Part shown: positions 57,873 to 64,000 of the stretch, in pieces
Layout: every line of letters starts with the position of its first letter
Position numbering within the stretch: position 1 is the first letter of the stretch
From: JBDXHU01 sp039989475
GTDB taxonomy: Bacteria; Pseudomonadota; Gammaproteobacteria; Pseudomonadales; Halieaceae
Assembly (NCBI GenBank): GCA_039989475.1
Contig: JBDXHU010000010.1
Location: 434,001-498,000, forward strand
Reading direction: 5' to 3'
Length of the DNA stretch: 64,000 nt
Program-made: the position numbers and the translations under genes
The notes under the pieces: model-generated
What the model was told of the DNA's origin: nothing
What the model saw: only the letters and a program-made list of their open reading frames with translations
Databases searched by the model: none

Positions 57873-59867
57873 CTAGCCGAGCAATTCCTTGAGTCCCGCC
57901 AGGGTGTCGTTGGCGCGCTGTGTTGCCACTTCCTGGTCCTCTTCAGCGCCGCCCTGCCAGCTCAGGTCGTCCTGGGGCAGCTCTTCAATAAAGCGGCTCG
58001 GCTCACAGTCAACGACATCGCCGAACTGCTTGCGCTTGCTGGCCATGGTCATGGTGAGGGTCTGTTGCGCCCGGGTAATGCCCACATAGGCCAGGCGCCG
58101 CTCCTCCTCGATATTGCCGTCCTCGATGCTGTTGCGATGCGGCAGCAGCTTCTCTTCCATGCCAATCAGGTAGACATGGGGGAACTCCAGCCCCTTGGAG
58201 GCGTGGAGGGTCATAAGTTGCACGCTGTCGTCGGCGTTTTTTTCTTCCTCCTGCTGTTCCATCAGGTCGCGCAGCACCAGTCGGGCGATGGCTTCATCGA
58301 TGTCGACCTGCTCTCTTTGTATGACCTGCTGCAGGTTGTCGATCAGGAAGTCGACGTTGGCCATGCGCCGCTCCGCCACCTCGTCACTGGAACTGAGATT
58401 GTCCAGCCACTGCTTGTACTCGATGTCACGGATCAACTGGCGTACGCCACTGATGGAGTCGCCACCCTGACAGCGCTGTCGGGTCTGCTCCAGCCAGCCG
58501 GCGAACTCGCGCAGGCGGGCGCGACCGGCTTCCGGGATTTCGCCACCGACACCAAGAGCGGCGCGAAACAGGCTCATGCTCGCATTAGTGGCATACAGGC
58601 CCAGTGCTTCCATGGTTGAGGCACCCAGTTTCCGCCGTGGCACATTGGCCACACGCAGGAAGGCGTTGTCATCGTCGGCGTTAATCAGCAGGCGCAGGTA
58701 GGCCATGATGTCCTTCACCTCGTTCTTGGCGAAGAAGGATTGGCCGCCACTCATCTGGTAGGGCACCTGTTGCTGTTGCAGGGCCAGTTCCAATAGCCGC
58801 GCCTGGTGATTGCCGCGATACAGCACCGCGTACTCACCGAGACGGGTGCGCTTGCGCAACTGGTGGTCGAGAATCTCCGCCACCACCTGGTCGACCTCGG
58901 CCTGCTCGTCGGCGCAACGGATTACCCGCAGCGGGTCGCCAAAACCCAGTTCGCTCCACAGGGATTTTTCAAACACGTGGGCGTTGTTGGCAATAAGCAC
59001 ATTAGCGGCGTTGAGAATGCGCCGGGTTGAGCGATAGTTTTGCTCCAGCTTGACGATTTGCAGGCCGGGAAAGTCTTCCTGTAACAGGGCCAGGTTCTCC
59101 GGACGGGCGCCGCGCCAGGCGTAAATCGACTGGTCGTCATCGCCGACCACGGTCAGTCGCCCGGAAACCCCGATCAGCTGCCGCACCAGGGTGTACTGAC
59201 TGGTATTGGTGTCCTGGTATTCATCGACCAGCAGGTAGCGGACCCGGTTCTGCCATTTTTCCAGGATCTCCGGCGAGCGTTGAAACAGCAGCACGGGCAG
59301 CAGGATGAGATCATCGAAATCCAGTGCATTGTAGGCGCGCAGGGCCCGGTTATAGCGCTGGTAGGCCTGGGCGCAGAGCATATCTGCGGGGCCTGTGGCG
59401 TTAGCGAGTGCTTGCTCTGGCAGTACGGCGTCATTTTTCCACTGGGATATCTGGTGCTGGATCAGCGGCGCGCGGTCGCCCTCGGCGCCGTGTTCCTGGA
59501 TCAGGATATCCTTGAGCAGGGTCTGGCTGTCCTGACCGTCAAAGATGGAAAAACCACCCTTGAGTTCCAGCGCCTTGCGCTCTTCGCGAATAATGCGCAG
59601 CCCCAGTTGGTGAAAGGTGCTGATCAACAAGCCCTCGGAGGCGGGTTCGGACACCAGCTTGCCCACCCGCTCACGCATTTCCCGGGCAGCCTTGTTGGTA
59701 AAGGTCACGGCGGCTATGTGGCTGGCCTTGATGCCGCACTTTTCGATCAGGTAGGCGATTTTGCGGGTGATCACGCTGGTCTTGCCGCTGCCAGCACCTG
59801 CCAGCACCAGCAGGGGGCCGTCTATATATTTAACAGCGTCTTGCTGTCGGGGGTTTAACTGGGACAC
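57873..59867 (-). CDS. rep: ATP-dependent DNA helicase Rep
   Basis: This 664-residue UvrD/Rep-family SF1 helicase, close to E. coli Rep in length, starts SQLNPRQQDAV. Motif I is GAGSGKT (near residues 22-29), motif II DEYQDTN, then GDDDQSIYAWRGA and QNYRSTRRIL. Late motifs TLHASKGLEFPHVYLIG and EERRLAYVGITRA are all intact. It unwinds 3'-5' and helps replication forks pass bound proteins. The start is a GTG at 59867. It is convergent with the cytochrome c5 gene and shares the terminator between them. Confidence 0.95.
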   Translation of the reverse strand: MSQLNPRQQDAVKYIDGPLLVLAGAGSGKTSVITRKIAYLIEKCGIKASHIAAVTFTNKAAREMRERVGKLVSEPASEGLLISTFHQLGLRIIREERKALELKGGFSIFDGQDSQTLLKDILIQEHGAEGDRAPLIQHQISQWKNDAVLPEQALANATGPADMLCAQAYQRYNRALRAYNALDFDDLILLPVLLFQRSPEILEKWQNRVRYLLVDEYQDTNTSQYTLVRQLIGVSGRLTVVGDDDQSIYAWRGARPENLALLQEDFPGLQIVKLEQNYRSTRRILNAANVLIANNAHVFEKSLWSELGFGDPLRVIRCADEQAEVDQVVAEILDHQLRKRTRLGEYAVLYRGNHQARLLELALQQQQVPYQMSGGQSFFAKNEVKDIMAYLRLLINADDDNAFLRVANVPRRKLGASTMEALGLYATNASMSLFRAALGVGGEIPEAGRARLREFAGWLEQTRQRCQGGDSISGVRQLIRDIEYKQWLDNLSSSDEVAERRMANVDFLIDNLQQVIQREQVDIDEAIARLVLRDLMEQQEEEKNADDSVQLMTLHASKGLEFPHVYLIGMEEKLLPHRNSIEDGNIEEERRLAYVGITRAQQTLTMTMASKRKQFGDVVDCEPSRFIEELPQDDLSWQGGAEEDQEVATQRANDTLAGLKELLG

Positions 59868-59947
59868 CAGATCTGACTACCGCAAAAAGAGGTGCATTGT
59901 AGCAAGCGGATGTAAATCGACACCATGGCGCGTGTCGCAAATTGCCT

Positions 59948-61450
59948 TTATTCCTGGCTGTCGAACTGCCGGTAGCCCAGGGCTTCGATCAGGTGCGGGC
60001 GCTCAAGATCTATCGCGCCGGTCAGGTCGGCGATGCTGCGGGCGACCCGCAGTACGCGCTGGCAGGCCCGGAATGTCAGGCCCAGGGTGTCCATCGCCTG
60101 TTCCAGCATGCGTCGATCCTGTGTCTGCAAGCGACAGACCTGTTCCAGTTGGCTGGCATTCAGGCCCGCATTGATTACCCCGCTGCGCGCCAGTGCCAGG
60201 CGCCGTGCCTGTTGCACGCGCTGGCGGACACTGGCCGAGGGTTCTGCTTCCTGTTGCTGGTTCAACAACAGTCCTGCGGGCACCCGGCTGAGGCTGACCA
60301 GTAAATCTATGCGATCCAGCAGTGGGCCGGACAGACGTGCGCGGTAGCGTTGTATCTGGTCACTTGTGCAACGACAGTCACGCTGGCTGTCGCCGTCGAA
60401 TCCACAGGGACAGGGATTCATGGCGGCGACAAACTGGAAGCGGGCGGGGAAGGTCAACTGCTGCAGTGCCCGGGATATAGTGACCTCGCCGGACTCCAGG
60501 GGTTCTCGCAGCATCTCCAGCACCCGGCGCGGAAACTCGGGAAGTTCATCCAGAAACAGCACGCCTTGATGGGCCAGGGAGATTTCTCCGGGCCTGGGCA
60601 ACACGCCGCCACCGACCAGTGCCTGTGCCGATGCCGAATGGTGCGGAGCGCGAAAGGGTCGTTGCCAGCATCCGGCACTGGAGGTAGTGGGCTCGGTGGC
60701 ACTGCGCAGGGCCATAATTTCCAGTCGCTCCTGCGGCTCCAGTTCCGGCAGGATGCCTGGCAGCCGCGAGGCCAGCATGGTTTTACCGGTGCCCGGTGGT
60801 CCAGTGAATAACAGGTTGTGACCGCCGGCCGCGGCAATCTCCAGGGCGCGTTTTCCCAGTGCCTGGCCGCGCACCTGGGCCAGGTCGGGGCAGGCCTCGA
60901 TGGAACTATCGGGATCCGGCTTGGCAAACTCCACATCCGCGGCACCCTGCAACCAGGCACAGAGTTCCAGTAATTGCCCGGCAGCAACAATCTTTGTGCC
61001 CGGCACGATCGCGGCGATCGCGGCATTGGCGGCGGGCACGACCAGGATGTGCTGTTGCCGACTGCTGCCAATGGCGGCGGCGACACTGCCCGACACCGGG
61101 CGCAATTCGCCATTCAGCGCCAGTTCGCCGATGAACTCGCGATCCTGCAACGCCGGCAGCGGTAGTTGTTCCGAGGCGGCGAGAATGCCCAGGGCAATGG
61201 GTAGGTCAAAGCGACCTCCGTCCTTGGGCAGGTCAGCGGGCGCGAGGTTAACGGTGAGTCGCCGGTCCGGCCAGTCAAAGTGTGAATTCATGATGGCCGA
61301 GCGCACCCTCTCCTTGCTCTCGCGCACTGCGGTGGCGGGGAGACCAACAATATTGAAGGCGGGCAGGCCATTGGAAATATGGGTTTCCACCCGCACCAGC
61401 GGCGCTTCGATGCCGCGCTGGGCGCGACTGAGCACGGTAGACAATTCCAT
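59948..61450 (-). CDS. comM: ComM/YifB family Mg-chelatase-like AAA+ ATPase
   Basis: This 500-residue protein has an N-terminal LonC-like chelatase domain (ELSTVLSRAQRGIEAPLVRVETHISNG). The AAA+ module carries Walker A GPPGTGKT (near residue 215), Walker B LFLDELPEF and the sensor block AMNPCPCG, and a C-terminal chelatase domain follows (RVLRVARSIADL). ComM promotes branch migration during natural transformation in Vibrio. AAGGA precedes the ATG at 61450; the frame is open to 61468 but that start lacks such a site. Confidence 0.92.
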   Translation of the reverse strand: MELSTVLSRAQRGIEAPLVRVETHISNGLPAFNIVGLPATAVRESKERVRSAIMNSHFDWPDRRLTVNLAPADLPKDGGRFDLPIALGILAASEQLPLPALQDREFIGELALNGELRPVSGSVAAAIGSSRQQHILVVPAANAAIAAIVPGTKIVAAGQLLELCAWLQGAADVEFAKPDPDSSIEACPDLAQVRGQALGKRALEIAAAGGHNLLFTGPPGTGKTMLASRLPGILPELEPQERLEIMALRSATEPTTSSAGCWQRPFRAPHHSASAQALVGGGVLPRPGEISLAHQGVLFLDELPEFPRRVLEMLREPLESGEVTISRALQQLTFPARFQFVAAMNPCPCGFDGDSQRDCRCTSDQIQRYRARLSGPLLDRIDLLVSLSRVPAGLLLNQQQEAEPSASVRQRVQQARRLALARSGVINAGLNASQLEQVCRLQTQDRRMLEQAMDTLGLTFRACQRVLRVARSIADLTGAIDLERPHLIEALGYRQFDSQE

Positions 61451-61569
61451 GCGCTCATCCTTGAGCAATGCTTCTTATACGCTATGCAGTCTAGCCGAGC
61501 TTTAGCCTGCTGGTGTGCCTGGGAGCGAGATTGCGCGAAAAGGTTGTATAGGGAGCCGCTACAGAGCTG

Positions 61570-61839
61570 CTAAGCGGAGCCCTGCTTGTCGCTTGCCTGC
61601 TGTAGCAGCTCGGTCAACTCGGCCAGTTCTTGCTCCAGCTCCTCAACCCGGGAGCGGGTCCTGGCGAGGATCTCGGTCTGGCTGTCGAACTCTTCCCGGC
61701 TCACCACGTCGAGGCGGGCCAGGGCGGACTGGATCAGGCTGCGCATATTGCGATCGACCTCGCCTTTGAGGCCGGAGTCGCCCAGCAGGCCATTAATTTG
61801 GCGAAAAACGTCGCTGACGGGTGGGGGTTTGAGTGCCAT
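61570..61839 (-). CDS. ubiK: UbiK-type accessory factor (BMFP domain)
   Basis: This 89-residue protein has an N-terminal amphipathic segment and a C-terminal coiled coil (SRVEELEQELAELTELLQQ). The block ALARLDVVSREEFDSQTEILARTR is the membrane-fusogenic BMFP/YqiC signature; UbiK assists the ubiquinone biosynthesis complex. The frame is open to 61920, but the ATG at 61839 gives the family start (MALKPPPVSDVFRQINGLL). It is divergent from the nitrogen-regulated porin operon. Confidence 0.88.
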   Translation of the reverse strand: MALKPPPVSDVFRQINGLLGDSGLKGEVDRNMRSLIQSALARLDVVSREEFDSQTEILARTRSRVEELEQELAELTELLQQASDKQGSA

Positions 61840-61938
61840 GCGAGCAGTGTAACTGATTCGCCAGCCGGGCCAAAGCTGGCACCCCAATGTGCGCCCTTGC
61901 TCATGTCCCTGCGGGCGCACCTGCCCTTCATGGGGCGC

Positions 61939-61976
61939 GCACCGTTATGGGTGCGGGCGGCGCACCAAGATGGTGC
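61939..61976 (+). promoter_or_regulatory. Two NtrC-like enhancer sites
   Basis: GCACCAAGATGGTGC (61962-61976) is a perfect GCAC-N7-GTGC dyad of the NtrC type. GCACCGTTATGGGTGC (61939-61954) is a second copy with an 8-base spacer. They are centred about 110 and 130 bases upstream of the start expected from the sigma-54 promoter at 62053, the same geometry as glnA enhancers. Confidence 0.75.
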
Positions 61977-62052
61977 GTAAACCTTTTGCGTAGCACTCAC
62001 AGCTGCCCTGAAAAACTACTATCTCATTGAAAAACATAAGAAATTACAAAAC

Positions 62053-62068
62053 TGGCACGGCGGCTGCA
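62053..62068 (+). promoter_or_regulatory. Sigma-54 (RpoN) -24/-12 promoter
   Basis: TGGCAC-N5-CTGCA matches the consensus TGGCAC-N5-TTGCA at all but one position, with the invariant GG and GC correctly spaced. It lies 105 bases upstream of the porin ATG and downstream of two NtrC-like dyads, so it is expected to switch on under nitrogen limitation. Confidence 0.85.
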
Positions 62069-62172
62069 AAGAGCTTGGCAGACTTTGTTTTTACCGCACC
62101 CAATGCGCCCCGCGCGGGACAGGTGACTCAATTTCAACCAGCAAGAAACTCACTATCAGGAGACATGTAACC

Positions 62173-62904
62173 ATGTTGAAAAAGACTTTGCTTTCTACTG
62201 CCGCTGCAGCATCTGTGATGCTGGCCGGCGCCCCTCTCGCCAGTGCGGATGATGCCTGGTCTACCAGTGCCAATGTTGCGCTCACAACCGACTACAAGTT
62301 TCGTGGTATTTCGCAGACAGATGAGTCAGCCGCAATTCAGGGTGGCTTCGACGTGAGTCACGAATCCGGTTTTTACATTGGCACCTGGGGCTCTTCCGTT
62401 GATTTCGATAGCAATGACGGATACGACGGTAGCCTCGAACTGGACATCTACGCTGGCTTCGGTGGCAGCATTAATGATGACTGGAGTTACGATGTTGGTG
62501 GCTTGTACTACGCCTATCCCGGCGACAATGGTGATGACGGTGACTTCTTTGAAGTATATGGCAGCATCAGCTGGAAGGACCTGAAAGCCGGTGTGAATTA
62601 CTCCGATGATTACTACGCCGGGACCGATGAGGCCACCTACATCTATGCCGAGTACAGCTACGGCGGCCTGCCCTGGGAGCTGACGCTCGATCTGCACCTT
62701 GGTTACCAGTTTCTGGAAGAAGACGGCGGTTTCCTGAGCAGTGATGAAGATGGCTATACCGATTACTCGGTCAGCATTTCACGCGACTTTGCCGGTTATA
62801 ACTTCGCAGTTGCCTACACCGGTACTGATCTGGATGACGATGATCTCTTCGGCACAGATTGGGGTGATGGCGCTGTCATCGGCACCATTTCTGCAAGCTT
62901 CTAA
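62173..62904 (+). CDS. TorF-type outer-membrane porin
   Basis: This 243-residue protein has a signal peptide (LLSTAAAASVMLAGAPLASA) and a small beta-barrel of alternating aromatic strands starting VALTTDYKFRGISQTDESAAIQGGF. This is the TorF family pattern, and the C-terminal strand ends in GTISASF. The mature protein is very acidic (many Asp, Gly and Tyr). It is the first gene after a sigma-54 promoter and precedes glnK and amtB, so it probably admits ammonium or another nitrogen source across the outer membrane. That role is inferred from operon context. Confidence 0.88.
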   Translation: MLKKTLLSTAAAASVMLAGAPLASADDAWSTSANVALTTDYKFRGISQTDESAAIQGGFDVSHESGFYIGTWGSSVDFDSNDGYDGSLELDIYAGFGGSINDDWSYDVGGLYYAYPGDNGDDGDFFEVYGSISWKDLKAGVNYSDDYYAGTDEATYIYAEYSYGGLPWELTLDLHLGYQFLEEDGGFLSSDEDGYTDYSVSISRDFAGYNFAVAYTGTDLDDDDLFGTDWGDGAVIGTISASF

Positions 62905-62924
62905 GCGACTGATAAACGTCTGAG

Positions 62925-62946
62925 CCCGGCGGGTATGCCCGCCGGG
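62925..62946 (+). terminator. 9-bp perfect hairpin between porin and glnK (attenuator or mRNA stabiliser)
   Basis: CCCGGCGGG (62925-62933) pairs with CCCGCCGGG (62938-62946) around TATG. There is no T-tract, so it more likely protects the porin mRNA or partly terminates, lowering glnK-amtB expression relative to the porin. Confidence 0.6.
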
Positions 62947-62964
62947 ATGGATCTGGAGAAAGTT

Positions 62965-63303
62965 ATGAAACTAATAAAGGCTATTGTTAAGCCATTCAAA
63001 CTGGACGATGTGCGCGAGGCACTTTCTGAAATCGGTGTGCAGGGAATTACTGTCACCGAGGTCAAGGGCTTTGGGCGCCAGAAGGGGCACACTGAGCTGT
63101 ATCGGGGTGCGGAATACGTGGTGGATTTTCTGCCCAAGGTAATGATCGAGGTAGCAGTAGCAGACGACGCGGTGGAACCCACCCTGGAAGCGATTAGCAA
63201 GTCTGCCAATACCGGCAAGATCGGAGACGGCAAGATCTTTGTGTCCCCCCTGGAGCAGGTGATTCGAATTCGCACCGGTGAAACCGGCGAAGAAGCGATC
63301 TAG
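62965..63303 (+). CDS. glnK: Nitrogen regulatory protein P-II (GlnK)
   Basis: This 112-residue signalling protein begins MKLIKAIVKPFKLDDVREAL and carries the uridylylation Tyr51 in GHTELYRGAEY, the T-loop. The B/C-loop GKIGDGKIFV is followed by the closing RIRTGETGEEAI. P-II proteins sense 2-oxoglutarate, ATP and ADP and gate AmtB. The ATG at 62965 has GGAGAA upstream, and the frame open to 62935 is not used. The position directly before amtB fits GlnK better than GlnB. Confidence 0.95.
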   Translation: MKLIKAIVKPFKLDDVREALSEIGVQGITVTEVKGFGRQKGHTELYRGAEYVVDFLPKVMIEVAVADDAVEPTLEAISKSANTGKIGDGKIFVSPLEQVIRIRTGETGEEAI

Positions 63304-63330
63304 CGAAGATAACAGAAGAGAGTAATTCCA

Positions 63331-64000
63331 ATGGAAGATCAAATTTTTCAACTAAGTTACGCGCTGGACACGTTTTATTTCCTCGTCTGTGGCGCTCTCG
63401 TTATGTGGATGGCCGCCGGCTTTGCGATGCTGGAAGCGGGTCTTGTTCGCGGTAAGAACACCACTGAAATCCTCACCAAGAACGTGGCGCTTTTCGCTAT
63501 CGCCTGCACCATGTACATGGTCTGTGGCTACGCGATCATGTACCCGGAATTGGGCTCCAGCATGCTGGCGGGCATTACCGGTGACGGTGTCGCCGGTGCA
63601 GATGAGCCGGCCACCTATGCACCCTCTGCGGACTTCTTTTTCCAGGTGGTGTTTGTTGCCACAGCCATGTCGATTGTCTCAGGTGCTGTTGCGGAGCGCA
63701 TGAAGCTATGGTCATTCCTCGCCTTCACGGTGGTCATGACCGGCTTTATCTATCCGATGGAAGGCAACTGGACCTGGGGCGGTGAAGCGGTCTTTGGCAT
63801 GTACACTCTTGGCGACCTCGGTTTCTCCGACTTCGCGGGCTCAGGCATCGTACATATGGCGGGTGCGTCTGCCGCACTGGCTGGTGTCATCCTGCTCGGT
63901 GCGCGAAAGGGTAAATACGGCCCCGATGGACAGGTCAACGCCATTCCTGGTGCCAACCTGCCACTGGCGACGCTGGGTACCTTCATCCTCTGGTTGGGCT
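63331..64000 (+). CDS. amtB: Ammonium transporter AmtB (3' end beyond the window)
   Basis: The frame opens at ATG 63331 after AGAAGAGAG and runs to the window end without a stop. The 223 visible residues include the Amt/MEP/Rh blocks MWMAAGFAMLEAGLVRGKNT, SGAVAERMKLWSF, PMEGNWTWGGEAVFG and SGIVHMAGASAALAGVILLG. The last contains the first pore His (VHM), and the ammonium-recruiting aromatic WTWG region is also seen. It transports ammonium through the inner membrane and is gated by GlnK encoded just upstream. Confidence 0.95.
   Translation, partial: MEDQIFQLSYALDTFYFLVCGALVMWMAAGFAMLEAGLVRGKNTTEILTKNVALFAIACTMYMVCGYAIMYPELGSSMLAGITGDGVAGADEPATYAPSADFFFQVVFVATAMSIVSGAVAERMKLWSFLAFTVVMTGFIYPMEGNWTWGGEAVFGMYTLGDLGFSDFAGSGIVHMAGASAALAGVILLGARKGKYGPDGQVNAIPGANLPLATLGTFILWLG

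Noticed and set aside
1..64000. CRISPR arrays, prophage or integrated plasmid signatures
   Set aside because: No regularly spaced direct repeats, no cas, phage structural, integrase or partition genes were seen in any frame.

Overview
The window looks like chromosome of a marine, aerobic gammaproteobacterium of the Halieaceae (OM60/NOR5) type. This is inferred from gene content: many TonB receptors, fatty-acid or terpenoid-type CoA catabolism, c-type cytochromes, an Mrp-like antiporter and a TorF-type porin/glnK/amtB operon. It is also inferred from even, moderately high GC. No 16S gene is present to confirm it. Most genes are tightly packed with ATGA or TAATG overlaps.

Layout. (1) 1-875: the last 21 codons of a NapC/NirT-type cytochrome and a PsiE-like membrane protein. 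(2) 875-22886: a catabolic island. It holds SDRs, a Baeyer-Villiger-type monooxygenase, an acyl-CoA dehydrogenase with an ACAD10/11-type kinase, two acyl-CoA ligases, two TetR regulators, an alpha/beta hydrolase, an LLM flavin oxidoreductase, an NTF2-like protein, two MaoC-fold hydratases, an Ltp2-like thiolase-fold protein with its DUF35 partner, a Rieske oxygenase, a TonB receptor and a cytochrome c-PQQ dehydrogenase. A 15-bp palindrome lies upstream of both the second TetR/SDR pair and the TonB receptor, which suggests one regulon. The substrate is probably a hydrophobic carboxylic acid, ketone or ring compound, but the sequence does not name it. (3) 22914-29495: signalling, with a TorT-like binding protein, a 1436-aa CHASE/PAS hybrid kinase and a stand-alone receiver, plus a decayed receiver fragment. 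(4) 29744-38740: HAD dehalogenase, MAPEG protein, tocopherol-cyclase-like protein, a second TonB receptor, an HD-GYP/EAL cyclic-di-GMP pair, a GNAT protein and a repeat-rich scar that contains the tail of another hybrid kinase. (5) 38745-46082: a nine-gene Mrp/Mbh-like cation/proton antiporter operon. (6) 46121-52948: an IS481-like transposase remnant, tRNA-Arg(CCG), a SulP transporter, a TPR-GGDEF protein, a metallo-beta-lactamase-fold protein and a membrane AraC regulator. (7) 53151-57790: cytochrome c4, a MauG/CCP-type diheme protein and an unusual beta-helix/cytochrome c fusion, then a GST and cytochrome c5. (8) 57873-61839: rep, comM and ubiK. (9) 61939-64000: a nitrogen-regulated operon of TorF-type porin, glnK and amtB (cut by the window end), preceded by NtrC-like dyads and a sigma-54 promoter.

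The strongest leads are the catabolic island with its shared palindrome and split hydratase/aldolase module, the cytochrome c/beta-helix trio, and the nitrogen-controlled porin-glnK-amtB operon. Start sites were often moved downstream of the longest frame on ribosome-binding-site or signal-peptide grounds, as noted per gene.
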